DNA of 64,000 nt from JABDLO01 sp041749255. GTDB taxonomy: Bacteria; Bacteroidota; Bacteroidia; Chitinophagales; Saprospiraceae. Of this stretch, positions 26,302 to 35,636 are shown piece by piece. Every line of letters begins with the position of its first letter. The stretch's first letter is position 1. The stretch is from contig JBGTBR010000001.1 of the NCBI GenBank assembly GCA_041749255.1, forward strand, positions 1 to 64,000, in the 5' to 3' direction. Both the position numbers and the translations under genes were made by a program. The notes beneath the pieces were generated by a model. That model was not told where the DNA came from. It worked only from the letters and a program-made list of their open reading frames with translations, and searched no databases.

Positions 26302-26856
26302 TTAGCGATTGTTTTTCACAGGAACAGCGAATGTTTCTCTACTGTACGATTTGGAATATCGATCCCAGGAAGTATTTTTAAAGTGATCTCCGGCAAAATA
26401 GGTGATGATCATTTCCATTTTGGATGAATCAATAAAGCCTGCCAATGGTTGTAATACTTTAAATGATTCATCGAGAAACACTACAGTTGGTAGCCTGAGA
26501 TTACCTTTGGTAATTTCAATAGCGAGTTCGTGATAACCCGCTTTACCTTTTCTAATAAATTTATATGTTTTATCGCCGAGAGTAATGTCGTCCTTATACT
26601 CAGCATCAAATTTAATGGGATAATAATTTTGGTTGACAAAATCTACAATGAATTCATTCATAAATGTTTCCTTGTCCATTTTTTTACACCACCCACACCA
26701 CTCTGTATAGACACTGACAAATATCTTTTTGCTGTCATTTCCAGATTTCTCAATAGCTTCTTGCCATGTAACCCATTTTATTTTTTTTTGGCCTGACAGG
26801 TTCCATGAAATGGAGCACAAAACGATGAGCAAAAGAAATACTTTTGAAAAATGCAT
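26302..26856 (-). CDS. Exported thioredoxin-fold protein
   Basis: A 184-residue protein with signal peptide (MHFSKVFLLLIVLCSISWNLSGQ). VYTEWCGWCKKMDKETF carries the CxxC active site near residues 55-58 in the DUF255/thioredoxin_7-like form, and LRLPTVVFLDESFKVLQPLAGFID holds the cis-Pro strand. It likely reduces or isomerises disulfides, or protects proteins, in the periplasm. The gene is monocistronic or pairs with the DUF2007 gene. Confidence 0.82.
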   Translation of the reverse strand: MHFSKVFLLLIVLCSISWNLSGQKKIKWVTWQEAIEKSGNDSKKIFVSVYTEWCGWCKKMDKETFMNEFIVDFVNQNYYPIKFDAEYKDDITLGDKTYKFIRKGKAGYHELAIEITKGNLRLPTVVFLDESFKVLQPLAGFIDSSKMEMIITYFAGDHFKNTSWDRYSKSYSRETFAVPVKNNR

Positions 26857-27038
26857 AAAATAAAAGTGTTTAAAAAGATCCTAATACTTTAATTTTCAAT
26901 AATTTAATTGAATAGAGCAATAACTTTTATTTAATTGCTTTCAAACCCGGTAGCGGTTGTTTATAATGTACAAAGAACAGCATTTTTTTTGTAATATCAC
27001 GATCACAACACTCTTTTAAATGTATTTTAACTCCTTGC

Positions 27039-28076
27039 CTATGGCTTATGAGGACGAATGCAAATTATCTCATTATCTGCCAGTATGAAACTTTTCTCAA
27101 AATCACCTGTGATGACTGGTGCGGGAATACCATCATGAATCATTATAGGGGTGCGGATAATATAAGCCTGATCCCATAATTCATTTTCCAGGAATGCTTT
27201 AATAATGGTACTGCCTCCTTCCACAATCACAGAATAAACTTTATTGGCAAAACATATATCCATCACTTCTTGAAGAAATGACTCACTATCAACAGCATAT
27301 GATAAATTTGGGAAAACTAGTCCAGATCTGCCCTCTTTTGAAATATGAATTGTAAGGGCCTCGGTATTAAAGATATTCGAATCACCATCCAACCTGTTTC
27401 TCCTGTCAAGTACGATCCTCACGGGGTTTTCTCCCGGGTACAGCCTGGTGGTGAGAGAGGGATTGTCCACCATAACCGTTTCTGACCCTACTAGTATACC
27501 TTCATGTTCAGCTCTTAATTTATGACTCCAAAACCTTGCAAATTCATTACTTAGCCAAACCGATCTTCCCTTCACTCCCATAAATCCATCCTTGCTTACA
27601 GCCATTTTAATAGTAATATAGGGTCGCTTATAAATCGAATTGGCAATAAACTTTTCTATAATCTTCCTTCCACTTTCTTCTAAAATTCCAACTGTAACTT
27701 CCACCCGGCTTTCTCTCAATATTCTAATACCTTTACCCAGAACCAATGGATGGGGATCTGTAGTACTGATTACGACCCTTGGAATTTTATGCTCGATAAT
27801 TAGCGAGGTACATGGGGGAGTTTTTCCGTGATGACAACACGGTTCTAAAGAAACATATAGTGTTGATTCTGAAATGAAACCTTTATTTTCTTTTCGTACA
27901 CTTTGCAGGCATTCCACTTCAGCATGCGGTCCCCCAAATACGCGATGATATCCTTCTCCAATTATACGTTCATTGTATACCAAAACGGCTCCAACATTAG
28001 GGTTGGGAGCAGTGGACTTTCCACCTCTTTTTGCTAACTGAAAAGTTCTATTTATATAGTATTCGTGGGTATTCAT
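27039..28076 (-). CDS. ribD: Riboflavin deaminase/reductase, bifunctional
   Basis: A 345-residue enzyme of the second and third steps of riboflavin synthesis. The N-terminal deaminase has HAEVECL and PCCHHGKTPPCT (zinc ligands His, Cys, Cys). The C-terminal reductase domain starts about residue 148 (RPYITIKMAVSKDGFMG), with VMVDNPSLTTR, RIVLDRRNRL and YSVIVEGGSTII. Length is typical. It is the last gene of the glmM operon, overlapping the cysteine desulfurase gene by four bases. Confidence 0.93.
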   Translation of the reverse strand: MNTHEYYINRTFQLAKRGGKSTAPNPNVGAVLVYNERIIGEGYHRVFGGPHAEVECLQSVRKENKGFISESTLYVSLEPCCHHGKTPPCTSLIIEHKIPRVVISTTDPHPLVLGKGIRILRESRVEVTVGILEESGRKIIEKFIANSIYKRPYITIKMAVSKDGFMGVKGRSVWLSNEFARFWSHKLRAEHEGILVGSETVMVDNPSLTTRLYPGENPVRIVLDRRNRLDGDSNIFNTEALTIHISKEGRSGLVFPNLSYAVDSESFLQEVMDICFANKVYSVIVEGGSTIIKAFLENELWDQAYIIRTPIMIHDGIPAPVITGDFEKSFILADNEIICIRPHKP

Positions 28077-29206
28077 CCTACAGATGCAGGCGTCATGGAT
28101 TTGAGCTTTTCAATAGTATAATCAATTTCATCATGCGTATTGAGATGGGATAAGGAAAACCGGATTGTTTTTCGTTTGGGGTTATGACCAATGGCTTGTA
28201 AAACATGGGAATCTTCTTCCACTCCTGAACTGCAGGCACTTCCTGAGGAAGCACATATACCGGCAATATCCATATTCATTACCAATAAATTTGCTTTTTC
28301 TGATTGGGGAAACGATACGCTAAGAATATTGTATAGCGTATGTGTTGAGCCATTGAACACTATATCTTCCAATTCGTATTGCAGGCGATCTTTAAAATAA
28401 TTTCTAAGTTCCGATACATAAGCGTGCCGGGCAACCATTTCTTTTACTGCTATGTCCAGTGCTGAGGCCATTCCAACAATGCCATAAATATTCTCTGTTC
28501 CTGCTCTCATATTCCTTTCCTGAGATCCTCCAAGTATATATGGATGTATGGGGTGTTGGCTATTGATATATACAAATCCCACGCCTTTAGGTCCATAAAA
28601 CTTGTGTGCAGAGCCACTACCAAATGTGAGATGGAGTTTTTCAAACTCCAAAGGATATTTTCCTATCATCTGGACTGTATCACTGTGAAATAGAGTGCCA
28701 TTTCGTTTGCACATAAGTCCCAAAGATTGAATATCCTGAATCACTCCTATTTCATTATTGGCATACATGGCGACGAGTATAGCCTGATCCGCGTATTTTT
28801 CTATCAATTTCTCAGCTTCTTCCTGATCAATTTCACCCCTTTCATTTACTGTCAATGGGATAGCCTTTACTCCTTTGCTTTTTTGAAGATAATGTATAGT
28901 ATGCAACACACAATGATGCTCAATCGGACTGTATAGTATTACTTTTTTGCCCAGCGTCTCTACAGCCTGTATTAATACCATGTTATTAGCCTCTGTTGCT
29001 CCGGAAGTGAAAAATATTTCTCCAATCGAAACCTGAAAAGCCTGAGCTACTCTTTTTCTCGCGGCTTCAATATGTGTTTTAGCCTGCCTTCCAAAATGGT
29101 GTATTGAAGAGGGATTTCCATAGCATTCATCCATAATTTGGATCATCTCTTTCTTCACTTCAGGGAGGAGGGGAGTAGTAGCCGCATGATCAAAGTATAC
29201 TCTCAT
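28073..29206 (-). CDS. Cysteine desulfurase (NifS/IscS-like)
   Basis: A 377-residue PLP enzyme releasing sulfur from cysteine for Fe-S clusters or thiolated tRNA. It shows YFDHAATTPLLPEV at the start, TSGATEANN, HHCVLHT, the PLP lysine in SGSAHKFYGPKG, and the catalytic Cys in SSGSACSSG near the C-terminus. The longer Cys loop is of the NifS/IscS type. It sits between a second class V aminotransferase and ribD with four-base overlaps on both sides, so all are translated together. Confidence 0.92.
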   Translation of the reverse strand: MRVYFDHAATTPLLPEVKKEMIQIMDECYGNPSSIHHFGRQAKTHIEAARKRVAQAFQVSIGEIFFTSGATEANNMVLIQAVETLGKKVILYSPIEHHCVLHTIHYLQKSKGVKAIPLTVNERGEIDQEEAEKLIEKYADQAILVAMYANNEIGVIQDIQSLGLMCKRNGTLFHSDTVQMIGKYPLEFEKLHLTFGSGSAHKFYGPKGVGFVYINSQHPIHPYILGGSQERNMRAGTENIYGIVGMASALDIAVKEMVARHAYVSELRNYFKDRLQYELEDIVFNGSTHTLYNILSVSFPQSEKANLLVMNMDIAGICASSGSACSSGVEEDSHVLQAIGHNPKRKTIRFSLSHLNTHDEIDYTIEKLKSMTPASVG

Positions 29207-30681
29207 ACTATTGTTTTTTTTGTGTCAAACCAATGATTGACCATTTCCTGTGGATCAAAAGTTCCATATCTGTATGAAAATTCATTTTTTCTTGGATTGT
29301 AATCGTAGTCTTCAACCCATTCCTGATGATGCAACGCCAGAAGCTTTATGCCTTCCAGGCATGTGTATAATTCTTCATTCGTCATGGTAGGGTGAATACT
29401 CATCCTGATCCATCCGGGCTTCAGAGTATTATCGCCAATAGAGATTCTATCGGTTATGTTTTTCGATATTTCAGGAGATACCTGGAGGAGATAGTGCCCA
29501 TATGTACCAGCACAACTGCATCCACCCCTTACCTGTATGCCAAACCGATCATTTAGAATTTTCACTCCTAAATTATAATGCATATCTTCTATATAGAAAG
29601 ATATAACGCCCAATCTCTTTTTGAGATTCCCTGCAAGAATATGGATATTGGGAATTTTTTCTAAATACTCAAAAATAGTTTGAACCATTTCTTCTTCTCT
29701 CGTGAGAATGTTTTCTGCACCCATTTCCTCTTTCAACTGAATGCACAAAGCCACTCTGATGGTCTGTAAAAAGGAAGGAGTGCCTCCATCTTCTCTTGCT
29801 TCTATTTCATCGAAATATTTGTGCTCTCCCCATGGATTTGTCCAGTCTACAGTGCCTCCACCCGGATTATCAGGGACTTTATTTTTATACAATTTCGGAT
29901 GAAAAATGAGAATTCCGGAACTTCCAGGTCCACCTAAAAATTTATGTGGAGAGAAATATACAGCATCAAGTGAGGCCTCAGGATCAGAAGGGTGCATGTC
30001 AATATCAATGTAAGGTGCCGAACAGGCAAAGTCAACAAAGCAAAGCCCACCCTCACGATGCATCATTTTTGCAATTTCATAATAGGGGGTTTTCACTCCA
30101 GTTACATTGGAACACGATGTGACAGCTGCTGCCTTGAAATCACTGTTTTTATACTTTGCCAACAGATGCTTTAAATGGTTAAGGTCGGGCAAACCGTCCT
30201 CATTCGCCTTAATGATTTCGACTTTAGCGATGGTTTCGATCCATGAAGTTTGATTGGAGTGGTGTTCCATATGTGTAATAAATATAACCGGACGTTTATT
30301 TTCTTCCGGTTTCCAATGGCCGTGAAAGCGTTCATGAAGTCTTAAGCCAAGTATGCGTTGGAATTTATTTACAACACCAGTCATACCACTATTAGATGAG
30401 ATCAATACATCCGAAGAATTTGCGTTGACGTGTTTTTTTATAATTTCCTTTGCTTTATGATAAGCCTGCGTCATAGAGCAGCCAGTCATAGTCGTTTCAG
30501 TGTGTGTATTTGCGACAAAAGGATAGATTTTTTTCATAAATACATCCTCGATCGGTTTATACATGCGTCCGCTGGCAGTCCAGTCTGCATATATGATCTT
30601 TTGTTCACCAAAAGGACTTTCAAAGGTTTGATCTATTCCGATGATATTTTTTCTGAATTTCTTAAAATAATCTTGATCCAT
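29203..30681 (-). CDS. Class V aminotransferase-fold protein, SufS/Csd-like
   Basis: A 492-residue PLP-dependent protein that differs from the neighbour desulfurase. YADWTASGRMYKPIEDV opens the fold, SNSGMTGVVNKF is the cofactor phosphate region, FSPHKFLGGPGSSGIL has the PLP lysine, and RGGCSCAGTYGHYLL has cysteines where desulfurases carry theirs. It may act as a selenocysteine lyase, desulfurase or carbon-sulfur lyase. It starts 9 bases after glmM and overlaps the next gene by four bases. Confidence 0.85.
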   Translation of the reverse strand: MDQDYFKKFRKNIIGIDQTFESPFGEQKIIYADWTASGRMYKPIEDVFMKKIYPFVANTHTETTMTGCSMTQAYHKAKEIIKKHVNANSSDVLISSNSGMTGVVNKFQRILGLRLHERFHGHWKPEENKRPVIFITHMEHHSNQTSWIETIAKVEIIKANEDGLPDLNHLKHLLAKYKNSDFKAAAVTSCSNVTGVKTPYYEIAKMMHREGGLCFVDFACSAPYIDIDMHPSDPEASLDAVYFSPHKFLGGPGSSGILIFHPKLYKNKVPDNPGGGTVDWTNPWGEHKYFDEIEAREDGGTPSFLQTIRVALCIQLKEEMGAENILTREEEMVQTIFEYLEKIPNIHILAGNLKKRLGVISFYIEDMHYNLGVKILNDRFGIQVRGGCSCAGTYGHYLLQVSPEISKNITDRISIGDNTLKPGWIRMSIHPTMTNEELYTCLEGIKLLALHHQEWVEDYDYNPRKNEFSYRYGTFDPQEMVNHWFDTKKTIV

Positions 30682-30690
30682 CAGAGTGAA

Positions 30691-32067
30691 TTAATGGGTA
30701 ATATGAATTTTGTCTTTTACAGAATTTATCAATTGGTGGACGTGTTTTTCATCCTTTCCTTCTGCGTATATTCTTATTATGGGTTCAGTATTGGATTTTC
30801 TAAGGTGTACCCAACCTTCTTCAAAGTCAATCTTAACACCATCAATATCATTGATTTCCAAGTCAGCAAAGGCTGTTTTTACTTTATCGAGTATGAGATT
30901 AATGTCTGTATCTGACTCTGAAGAGATTTTGTCTTTTATCATCGAATAGTGCCTGTATGTTTTCTTCAGGTCTGAAAGTGATATATCTCTCTTTGCCAAT
31001 AAGTTCAAAATGAGGGTAATACCTACCAATGCATCCCGCCCGTAATGCAAGTCGGGGAGAATGACCCCACCGTTACCTTCTCCGCCTATAATGGCGTTTA
31101 TTTTTTTCATTTTATCAACTACATGTACTTCACCTACTGCAGAAGCGGCATATTGATAACCTTTTTCCCTGGTTAAATCTCGCAAAGCTCGGGTCGAGGA
31201 AAGATTAGATACAGTGGATCCACCTTTGATTTCAAGCATAAAATCAGCCGCTGCCACCAGTGTATATTCTTCACCGAACATCTTTCCATCTTCTGATATC
31301 AGGGCTAATCTATCCACATCGGGATCCACTGCCACACCCATATCGGCATTGGTCTCCAATACTTTATCCATGAGTTCAGTTAAATGTATCTCCAATGGTT
31401 CAGGATTATGGGCAAACATCCCATGCATTTCGGTATTGATCCCGATAACTTCACATTGCAGCTTTTCCAGTAAGGGTATCATAGATATAGCACCTGTGGA
31501 ATTAATGCAGTCCACTACGACTTTAAATTTCTTAGACCGGATGAGATCAGCATCGATATAGGGCAGGTTTAAGATCGCTTCTATGTGTCTGCTAATGGAA
31601 CCATCAGATATTGCATAAGATCCAAAATCATGTATATCATTGAAAATTAATCTTTTATCTTCAATCAAATAAAGTATCCGTTTAGCATCAGACTCGGAAA
31701 TAAATTCACCTTTTTCATTTAGAAATTTAAGAGCATTCCAGTTTTCCATATTGTGACTGGCTGTAAAAACTATACCACCACCTGCATTATGAAAAGGTAC
31801 TTCCAGCTCTACGGTAGGCGTAGTGGAAAGGCCCAGGTCCACTACATCTATTCCCATCATGAGTAAGGTATTCATTGCTATTTGGGCGACCATAGGTCCT
31901 GATTTTCTACCATCTCGTCCAACAATAACTTTAAGTGGATTTCCGGTTTCTTTTAACCACATTCCAAATGCTGCAGTACATTCTACAATATCTATGGGAG
32001 TAAGATTATTGGAACTTTCTCCTCCTAATGTTCCACGTATACCAGATATGGATTTTATTAGTGTCAA
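30691..32067 (-). CDS. glmM: Phosphoglucosamine mutase
   Basis: A 458-residue enzyme converting glucosamine-6-P to glucosamine-1-P for peptidoglycan precursors. SISGIRGTLGG at the N-terminus, the phosphoserine loop FTASHNMENWNALKF, metal loop DPDVDRL and sugar loop GGEGNGGVILPDLHYGRDA are all present. No ATG fits; TTG at 32067 (TLIKSISGIRG) gives the family's start. Longer forms starting at 32310 contain non-family sequence, and a TAAATTTG promoter element at 32146-32153 lies inside that extension. It heads the operon with the aminotransferase, desulfurase and ribD genes. Confidence 0.9.
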   Translation of the reverse strand: MTLIKSISGIRGTLGGESSNNLTPIDIVECTAAFGMWLKETGNPLKVIVGRDGRKSGPMVAQIAMNTLLMMGIDVVDLGLSTTPTVELEVPFHNAGGGIVFTASHNMENWNALKFLNEKGEFISESDAKRILYLIEDKRLIFNDIHDFGSYAISDGSISRHIEAILNLPYIDADLIRSKKFKVVVDCINSTGAISMIPLLEKLQCEVIGINTEMHGMFAHNPEPLEIHLTELMDKVLETNADMGVAVDPDVDRLALISEDGKMFGEEYTLVAAADFMLEIKGGSTVSNLSSTRALRDLTREKGYQYAASAVGEVHVVDKMKKINAIIGGEGNGGVILPDLHYGRDALVGITLILNLLAKRDISLSDLKKTYRHYSMIKDKISSESDTDINLILDKVKTAFADLEINDIDGVKIDFEEGWVHLRKSNTEPIIRIYAEGKDEKHVHQLINSVKDKIHITH

Positions 32068-32145
32068 TGGACAGGGTTTTTGTGAAAACGTATAATAAAT
32101 TAAAATACAAAGTGTAAAATTAATATTTTCGATATGAAATAAAAC

Positions 32146-32153
32146 CAAATTTA
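32146..32153 (-). promoter_or_regulatory. Candidate -7 element for the glmM operon
   Basis: The minus strand reads TAAATTTG, an exact TAnnTTTG match. It lies about 80 bases before the TTG start of glmM and supports that start. Confidence 0.5.
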
Positions 32154-32362
32154 GGTTTATAGTAGCAGAAACACATATTAAAGCCTGGCGATTATTCAGC
32201 GATTCGGATTGAGTAGGGTGATAAGAGGCTCTGTGGCTCACAGACATGGTAGCGGGGGGAAAGTTTGTTTGATAAATTGCTAAAATCTTTACTGAACAAC
32301 ACCTTTTCATGAAGATAGATAAGTGATTACAATGCTTTTAGACTTTTACAATTACAAATTCT

Positions 32363-32959
32363 ATGGAATTAGGCCAACTGGTTCAAAATGTAGATTATGC
32401 CATTCTGAACATAATTTATTTTGAATTAAAAAACGACGTTTTTGATGTGTATTTACCCATTTTCCGTAATAAATGGTTTTGGGTACCACTATATGTATAT
32501 CTGATATCTTATATCATCTTTAATCTGGGAAAAAAAGCTATCGTTGTTTTGGGTATTATACTTATCACTTTCAGTTTAACTGATTCTATAAGCAGTTCTC
32601 TGATCAAGAAAAATGTAAAGAGACCCAGACCCTGCCACGAACAAGTGTTTGATTATAAACCTCTGGTAGTATGTGGACAGGGATATAGTTTCACCTCTTC
32701 GCATGCAGCCAATCATTTTGGCCTTTCAATGAGTCTTATTTTGCTATTGCCTTTTTTGGGGAGAATATGGAAATTCCTTTTACTGTTTTGGGCTTGTGTT
32801 ATTTCATTTGCTCAAATCTATGTAGGATTGCATTACTTTACTGATGTGTTGGGTGGTGCATTATTAGGAATAGGTGTAGCCTGGCTATTATCAAATATAT
32901 ATTATTTTTGTTCCAAAAGCAGTAACTATTCAAACATTGCTACAGAGAGGAAGATATGA
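32363..32959 (+). CDS. PAP2-family membrane phosphatase
   Basis: A 198-residue integral membrane protein with about five membrane segments. The three-part phosphatase motif is complete: KKNVKRPRP, SFTSSHAANHFG (PSGH-type, here SSH) and GLHYFTDVLGGALLG. It probably dephosphorylates undecaprenyl or phosphatidylglycerol phosphates on the outer face of the membrane. A REP-like hairpin follows at 32971-33003. Confidence 0.88.
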   Translation: MELGQLVQNVDYAILNIIYFELKNDVFDVYLPIFRNKWFWVPLYVYLISYIIFNLGKKAIVVLGIILITFSLTDSISSSLIKKNVKRPRPCHEQVFDYKPLVVCGQGYSFTSSHAANHFGLSMSLILLLPFLGRIWKFLLLFWACVISFAQIYVGLHYFTDVLGGALLGIGVAWLLSNIYYFCSKSSNYSNIATERKI

Positions 32960-32970
32960 TAGCCACCACC

Positions 32971-33003
32971 CCAAAGTGTTGGAGGCAGACCTCAAAGCTT
33001 TGG
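32971..33003. repeat. REP-like imperfect hairpin
   Basis: CCAAAGTGTTGGAGG pairs imperfectly with ACCTCAAAGCTTTGG across a 3-base loop. It lies right after the PAP2 gene. It could end transcription, although no T-run follows. Confidence 0.4.
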
Positions 33004-33081
33004 AGAGAATTAGGTCAAAATGTAACGGATCCCATTTATTCCATTTTAGTTACTAAAAGAATAATCTCAAAATAAATAAAA

Positions 33082-33420
33082 ATGAAATATTACCATAATC
33101 CCCGATGCAGAAAGAGCAGAGAAGGTCTGACTTTGTTGGAATCGAAGGGTATCCAACCTGCAATAGTTTTATATATGACTGAACCTTTGGATACAAATGA
33201 GCTAGACAGTGTTCTTCAAAGCCTTAATATGGAGCCAGTAGATTTGGTTAGAAAAAATGAAAAGGTTTACAAGGAAGAGCTAAAAGAAAAGTCGTTTACA
33301 CGAGATGAATGGCTGGATATCATGATCCAGTACCCTCAATTGATAGAAAGACCAATACTGGTGAATAAAGGGAAGGCAGTTGTGGGAAGACCAGTAGAAG
33401 AATTACTCAGCCTTATTTGA
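33082..33420 (+). CDS. ArsC-family arsenate reductase-like protein
   Basis: A 112-residue thioredoxin-fold protein. NPRCRKSREG holds the single catalytic Cys (residue 9) of ArsC, with ERPILVNKGKAVVGRP as the substrate Arg/cis-Pro region. It probably reduces arsenate using glutaredoxin, although the ArsC fold also includes regulators. There is no ars operon around. The last 18 bases overlap the 3' end of miaA on the opposite strand. Confidence 0.85.
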   Translation: MKYYHNPRCRKSREGLTLLESKGIQPAIVLYMTEPLDTNELDSVLQSLNMEPVDLVRKNEKVYKEELKEKSFTRDEWLDIMIQYPQLIERPILVNKGKAVVGRPVEELLSLI

Positions 33421-34350
33421 TTTTATTATTTCCGTATCGATATATGTTATGATACCAGATAAGTTTTCTGGGTGGAACTCTGCGAAATTTTCTTTATTCC
33501 TAAACCAGGTCAATTGTCTTTTAGCATATCGTCTGGAATTCTGTTTAATCAAATCTACAGCGGTTTTCAAATCATATTCATCATTAAGATATGCCAGGAT
33601 TTCTTTATATCCTACGGTATTCAGCGAAGGAAGATCTGAATGTAATTGTAATGATTTCACCTCTTCTATAAGTCCTTCATCTATCATGTCATCTACTCTC
33701 TGATTGATTCTTTCATACAATTCTTTTCTTTCGCGATTGAGTATTATTGGAATAGGATGGAAGTCTCTTTTTGAGTGTTGACCTTTCAGATAACTTGAAA
33801 AAGTCCGACCGCTGACTTCTATCACTGTAATCGCTCTAATTAATCTATTGGGATTATTGATGTCCACCGTATCATAATACTCCGGATCCCAGTCTTTCAA
33901 TTGTGACTGCAAAAATGATAAACCATTTCTATCTTTCAGGGTATTCCATTTATTTCTGGTATTTATTGGCACCTCAGGAAATGGATCAAGACCTTGCAGT
34001 ATAGACTGAATATAAAACCCGGTACCACCACAGAGAATCATAATCTCATTTTTTGTATAATATTCGTCTAATATTGACAATACTTCTGTTACATAACGAC
34101 CCACATCATACTTTTCGGTGGTAGATATATGACCCACCAAGTGATGTTTTATCCTGTTAAGATATTCTATTGATGGTTTTGCTGTGCCAATTTGCAATTC
34201 CTTGTAAATTTGACGTGAATCAGCAGAAATGATTTCACTATGATAATGTTCAGCCAATTGCACGGCACATGAGGTTTTCCCTACCGCAGTAGGCCCTGCC
34301 AGGATAATAAGTATCCTGGAAGTTGGGTATTTGCCTGATGTATCGTGCAT
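33403..34350 (-). CDS. miaA: tRNA dimethylallyltransferase
   Basis: A 315-residue enzyme that adds a dimethylallyl group to A37 of tRNAs reading UNN codons. It shows the P-loop LAGPTAVGKTS, SADSRQIYKELQIGTAKP, GGTGFYIQSILQGLDP, and YAKRQLTWFRNKEN near the C-terminus. Length and motif order are complete. The 3' end overlaps arsC on the other strand by 18 bases. Confidence 0.95.
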   Translation of the reverse strand: MHDTSGKYPTSRILIILAGPTAVGKTSCAVQLAEHYHSEIISADSRQIYKELQIGTAKPSIEYLNRIKHHLVGHISTTEKYDVGRYVTEVLSILDEYYTKNEIMILCGGTGFYIQSILQGLDPFPEVPINTRNKWNTLKDRNGLSFLQSQLKDWDPEYYDTVDINNPNRLIRAITVIEVSGRTFSSYLKGQHSKRDFHPIPIILNRERKELYERINQRVDDMIDEGLIEEVKSLQLHSDLPSLNTVGYKEILAYLNDEYDLKTAVDLIKQNSRRYAKRQLTWFRNKENFAEFHPENLSGIITYIDTEIIKSNKAE

Positions 34351-34438
34351 GGTTCAAATATAATGATTAAGCAGTGCTTGAATTACTGGATTAATCATTT
34401 TGTAAAGTATAATGAGAAATTGGTACAATTGGTAAACT

Positions 34439-35614
34439 ATGATCTACTACCTGGTCAGGATTCTAGCTAGAGTTGCAGTTCGGATTTATTTTAAAAAAAT
34501 ACATATCGTAGGGCTGGAACGCATACCAGATACAGAACCATTATTTATTGCGTCCAACCATCCCAACGGTTTTATGGAAGCCATTTTAATAGCCTGTTTT
34601 ATACCAAGACCTTTGTATTTTTTAGTAAGAGGAGATGTCTTTGCAATCAGATCTATAAAACCACTTTTAATCGCTACCAATCAGATTCCGATATACAGAT
34701 CCAGAGATGGATTTTCCAACTTGAGAAACAACGCGCACACGTTATCATCAGTTAATACTTATTTAAAAGAGAAAAAAGTCATACTTATCTTTCCGGAAGG
34801 CACCACTCAGTGGGTTATCCGATTAAGACCATTACAAAAAGGTATGGCAAGAATGATATTTTCAGTTATGGAACAAAATCCTGAAATTCAACCTCAGATT
34901 GTGCCCGTAGGAGTCAATTTTACAAATCCTTCTCAATTTCGAAGTGAGGTTATGATAAAAGTAGGGGAGCCCTTAAAAAGTGTAGAATACCTTAATTCAT
35001 ATTTACAGAACCAAAGGAAAGCCATTACAGACCTAACGGATGAAACACACCGTCGAATGAAGGAATGTGTTCTTCATATTGAAGAAGAGAATACCAAAAA
35101 AATTTTGGAGAAGGCAGAAATATACAGATCACAATGGAAAACTTCGTTCCTTCCTTTTGTGGAAAGATCAGGTGACCGGCTTGAATTTGAAAAAAAATGC
35201 GCTGATTCGATCCAAAAAGTTGGATGGAATTTAGAAAAAAATAATAACGATTACACCCCGGTTAATCGGAATATGGTTGATTATGCATTATTTATTCCAG
35301 CAATTATAGGGTATATTTTATGGTTTATCCCATTTTTTATTATTAAAAAAATCACAGACAGACTTGCAAAGGGTAGCATTTTTTACGGGTCAATTATGCT
35401 CACAGGTGGGGCATTTATAACTTTAATTTATTTTGTTATTGTTGCCATTGCAATTATTGCAAAAGGGGGATGGAGTTATAGCTTGTTCATCGTGATTCCA
35501 GTTGCCGGGTTGGCATATCTGTACCTAAGGCATCGTGATGAAGAAAGAAAAAAATCTCTCATTTTTGATCAGAACAGAAATTGGATTCAAGAAGAAAGTT
35601 GTATAGGTGACTAA
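34439..35614 (+). CDS. Lysophospholipid/glycerol-3-phosphate acyltransferase-like protein
   Basis: A 391-residue PlsC-type protein. The catalytic motif reads ASNHPNGFMEAIL (His41, Glu47), where most members of this HX5D subfamily carry Asp, so the charge relay residue is Glu. IFPEGTTQW is the FPEG substrate motif. The C-terminal third has two or three membrane segments (LFIPAIIGYILWFIPFFII; GGAFITLIYFVIVAIAII). It would acylate a glycerol phosphate or lysophospholipid at the inner membrane. Confidence 0.83.
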   Translation: MIYYLVRILARVAVRIYFKKIHIVGLERIPDTEPLFIASNHPNGFMEAILIACFIPRPLYFLVRGDVFAIRSIKPLLIATNQIPIYRSRDGFSNLRNNAHTLSSVNTYLKEKKVILIFPEGTTQWVIRLRPLQKGMARMIFSVMEQNPEIQPQIVPVGVNFTNPSQFRSEVMIKVGEPLKSVEYLNSYLQNQRKAITDLTDETHRRMKECVLHIEEENTKKILEKAEIYRSQWKTSFLPFVERSGDRLEFEKKCADSIQKVGWNLEKNNNDYTPVNRNMVDYALFIPAIIGYILWFIPFFIIKKITDRLAKGSIFYGSIMLTGGAFITLIYFVIVAIAIIAKGGWSYSLFIVIPVAGLAYLYLRHRDEERKKSLIFDQNRNWIQEESCIGD

Positions 35615-35636
35615 TTTTAATTCAAGTTGCAAACAA

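Noticed and set aside
30430..30915. 161-codon antisense frame
   Set aside because: It lies over the aminotransferase and glmM genes on the opposite strand, and its hydrophobic, Phe/Tyr/Ile-rich content is that of an antisense shadow.
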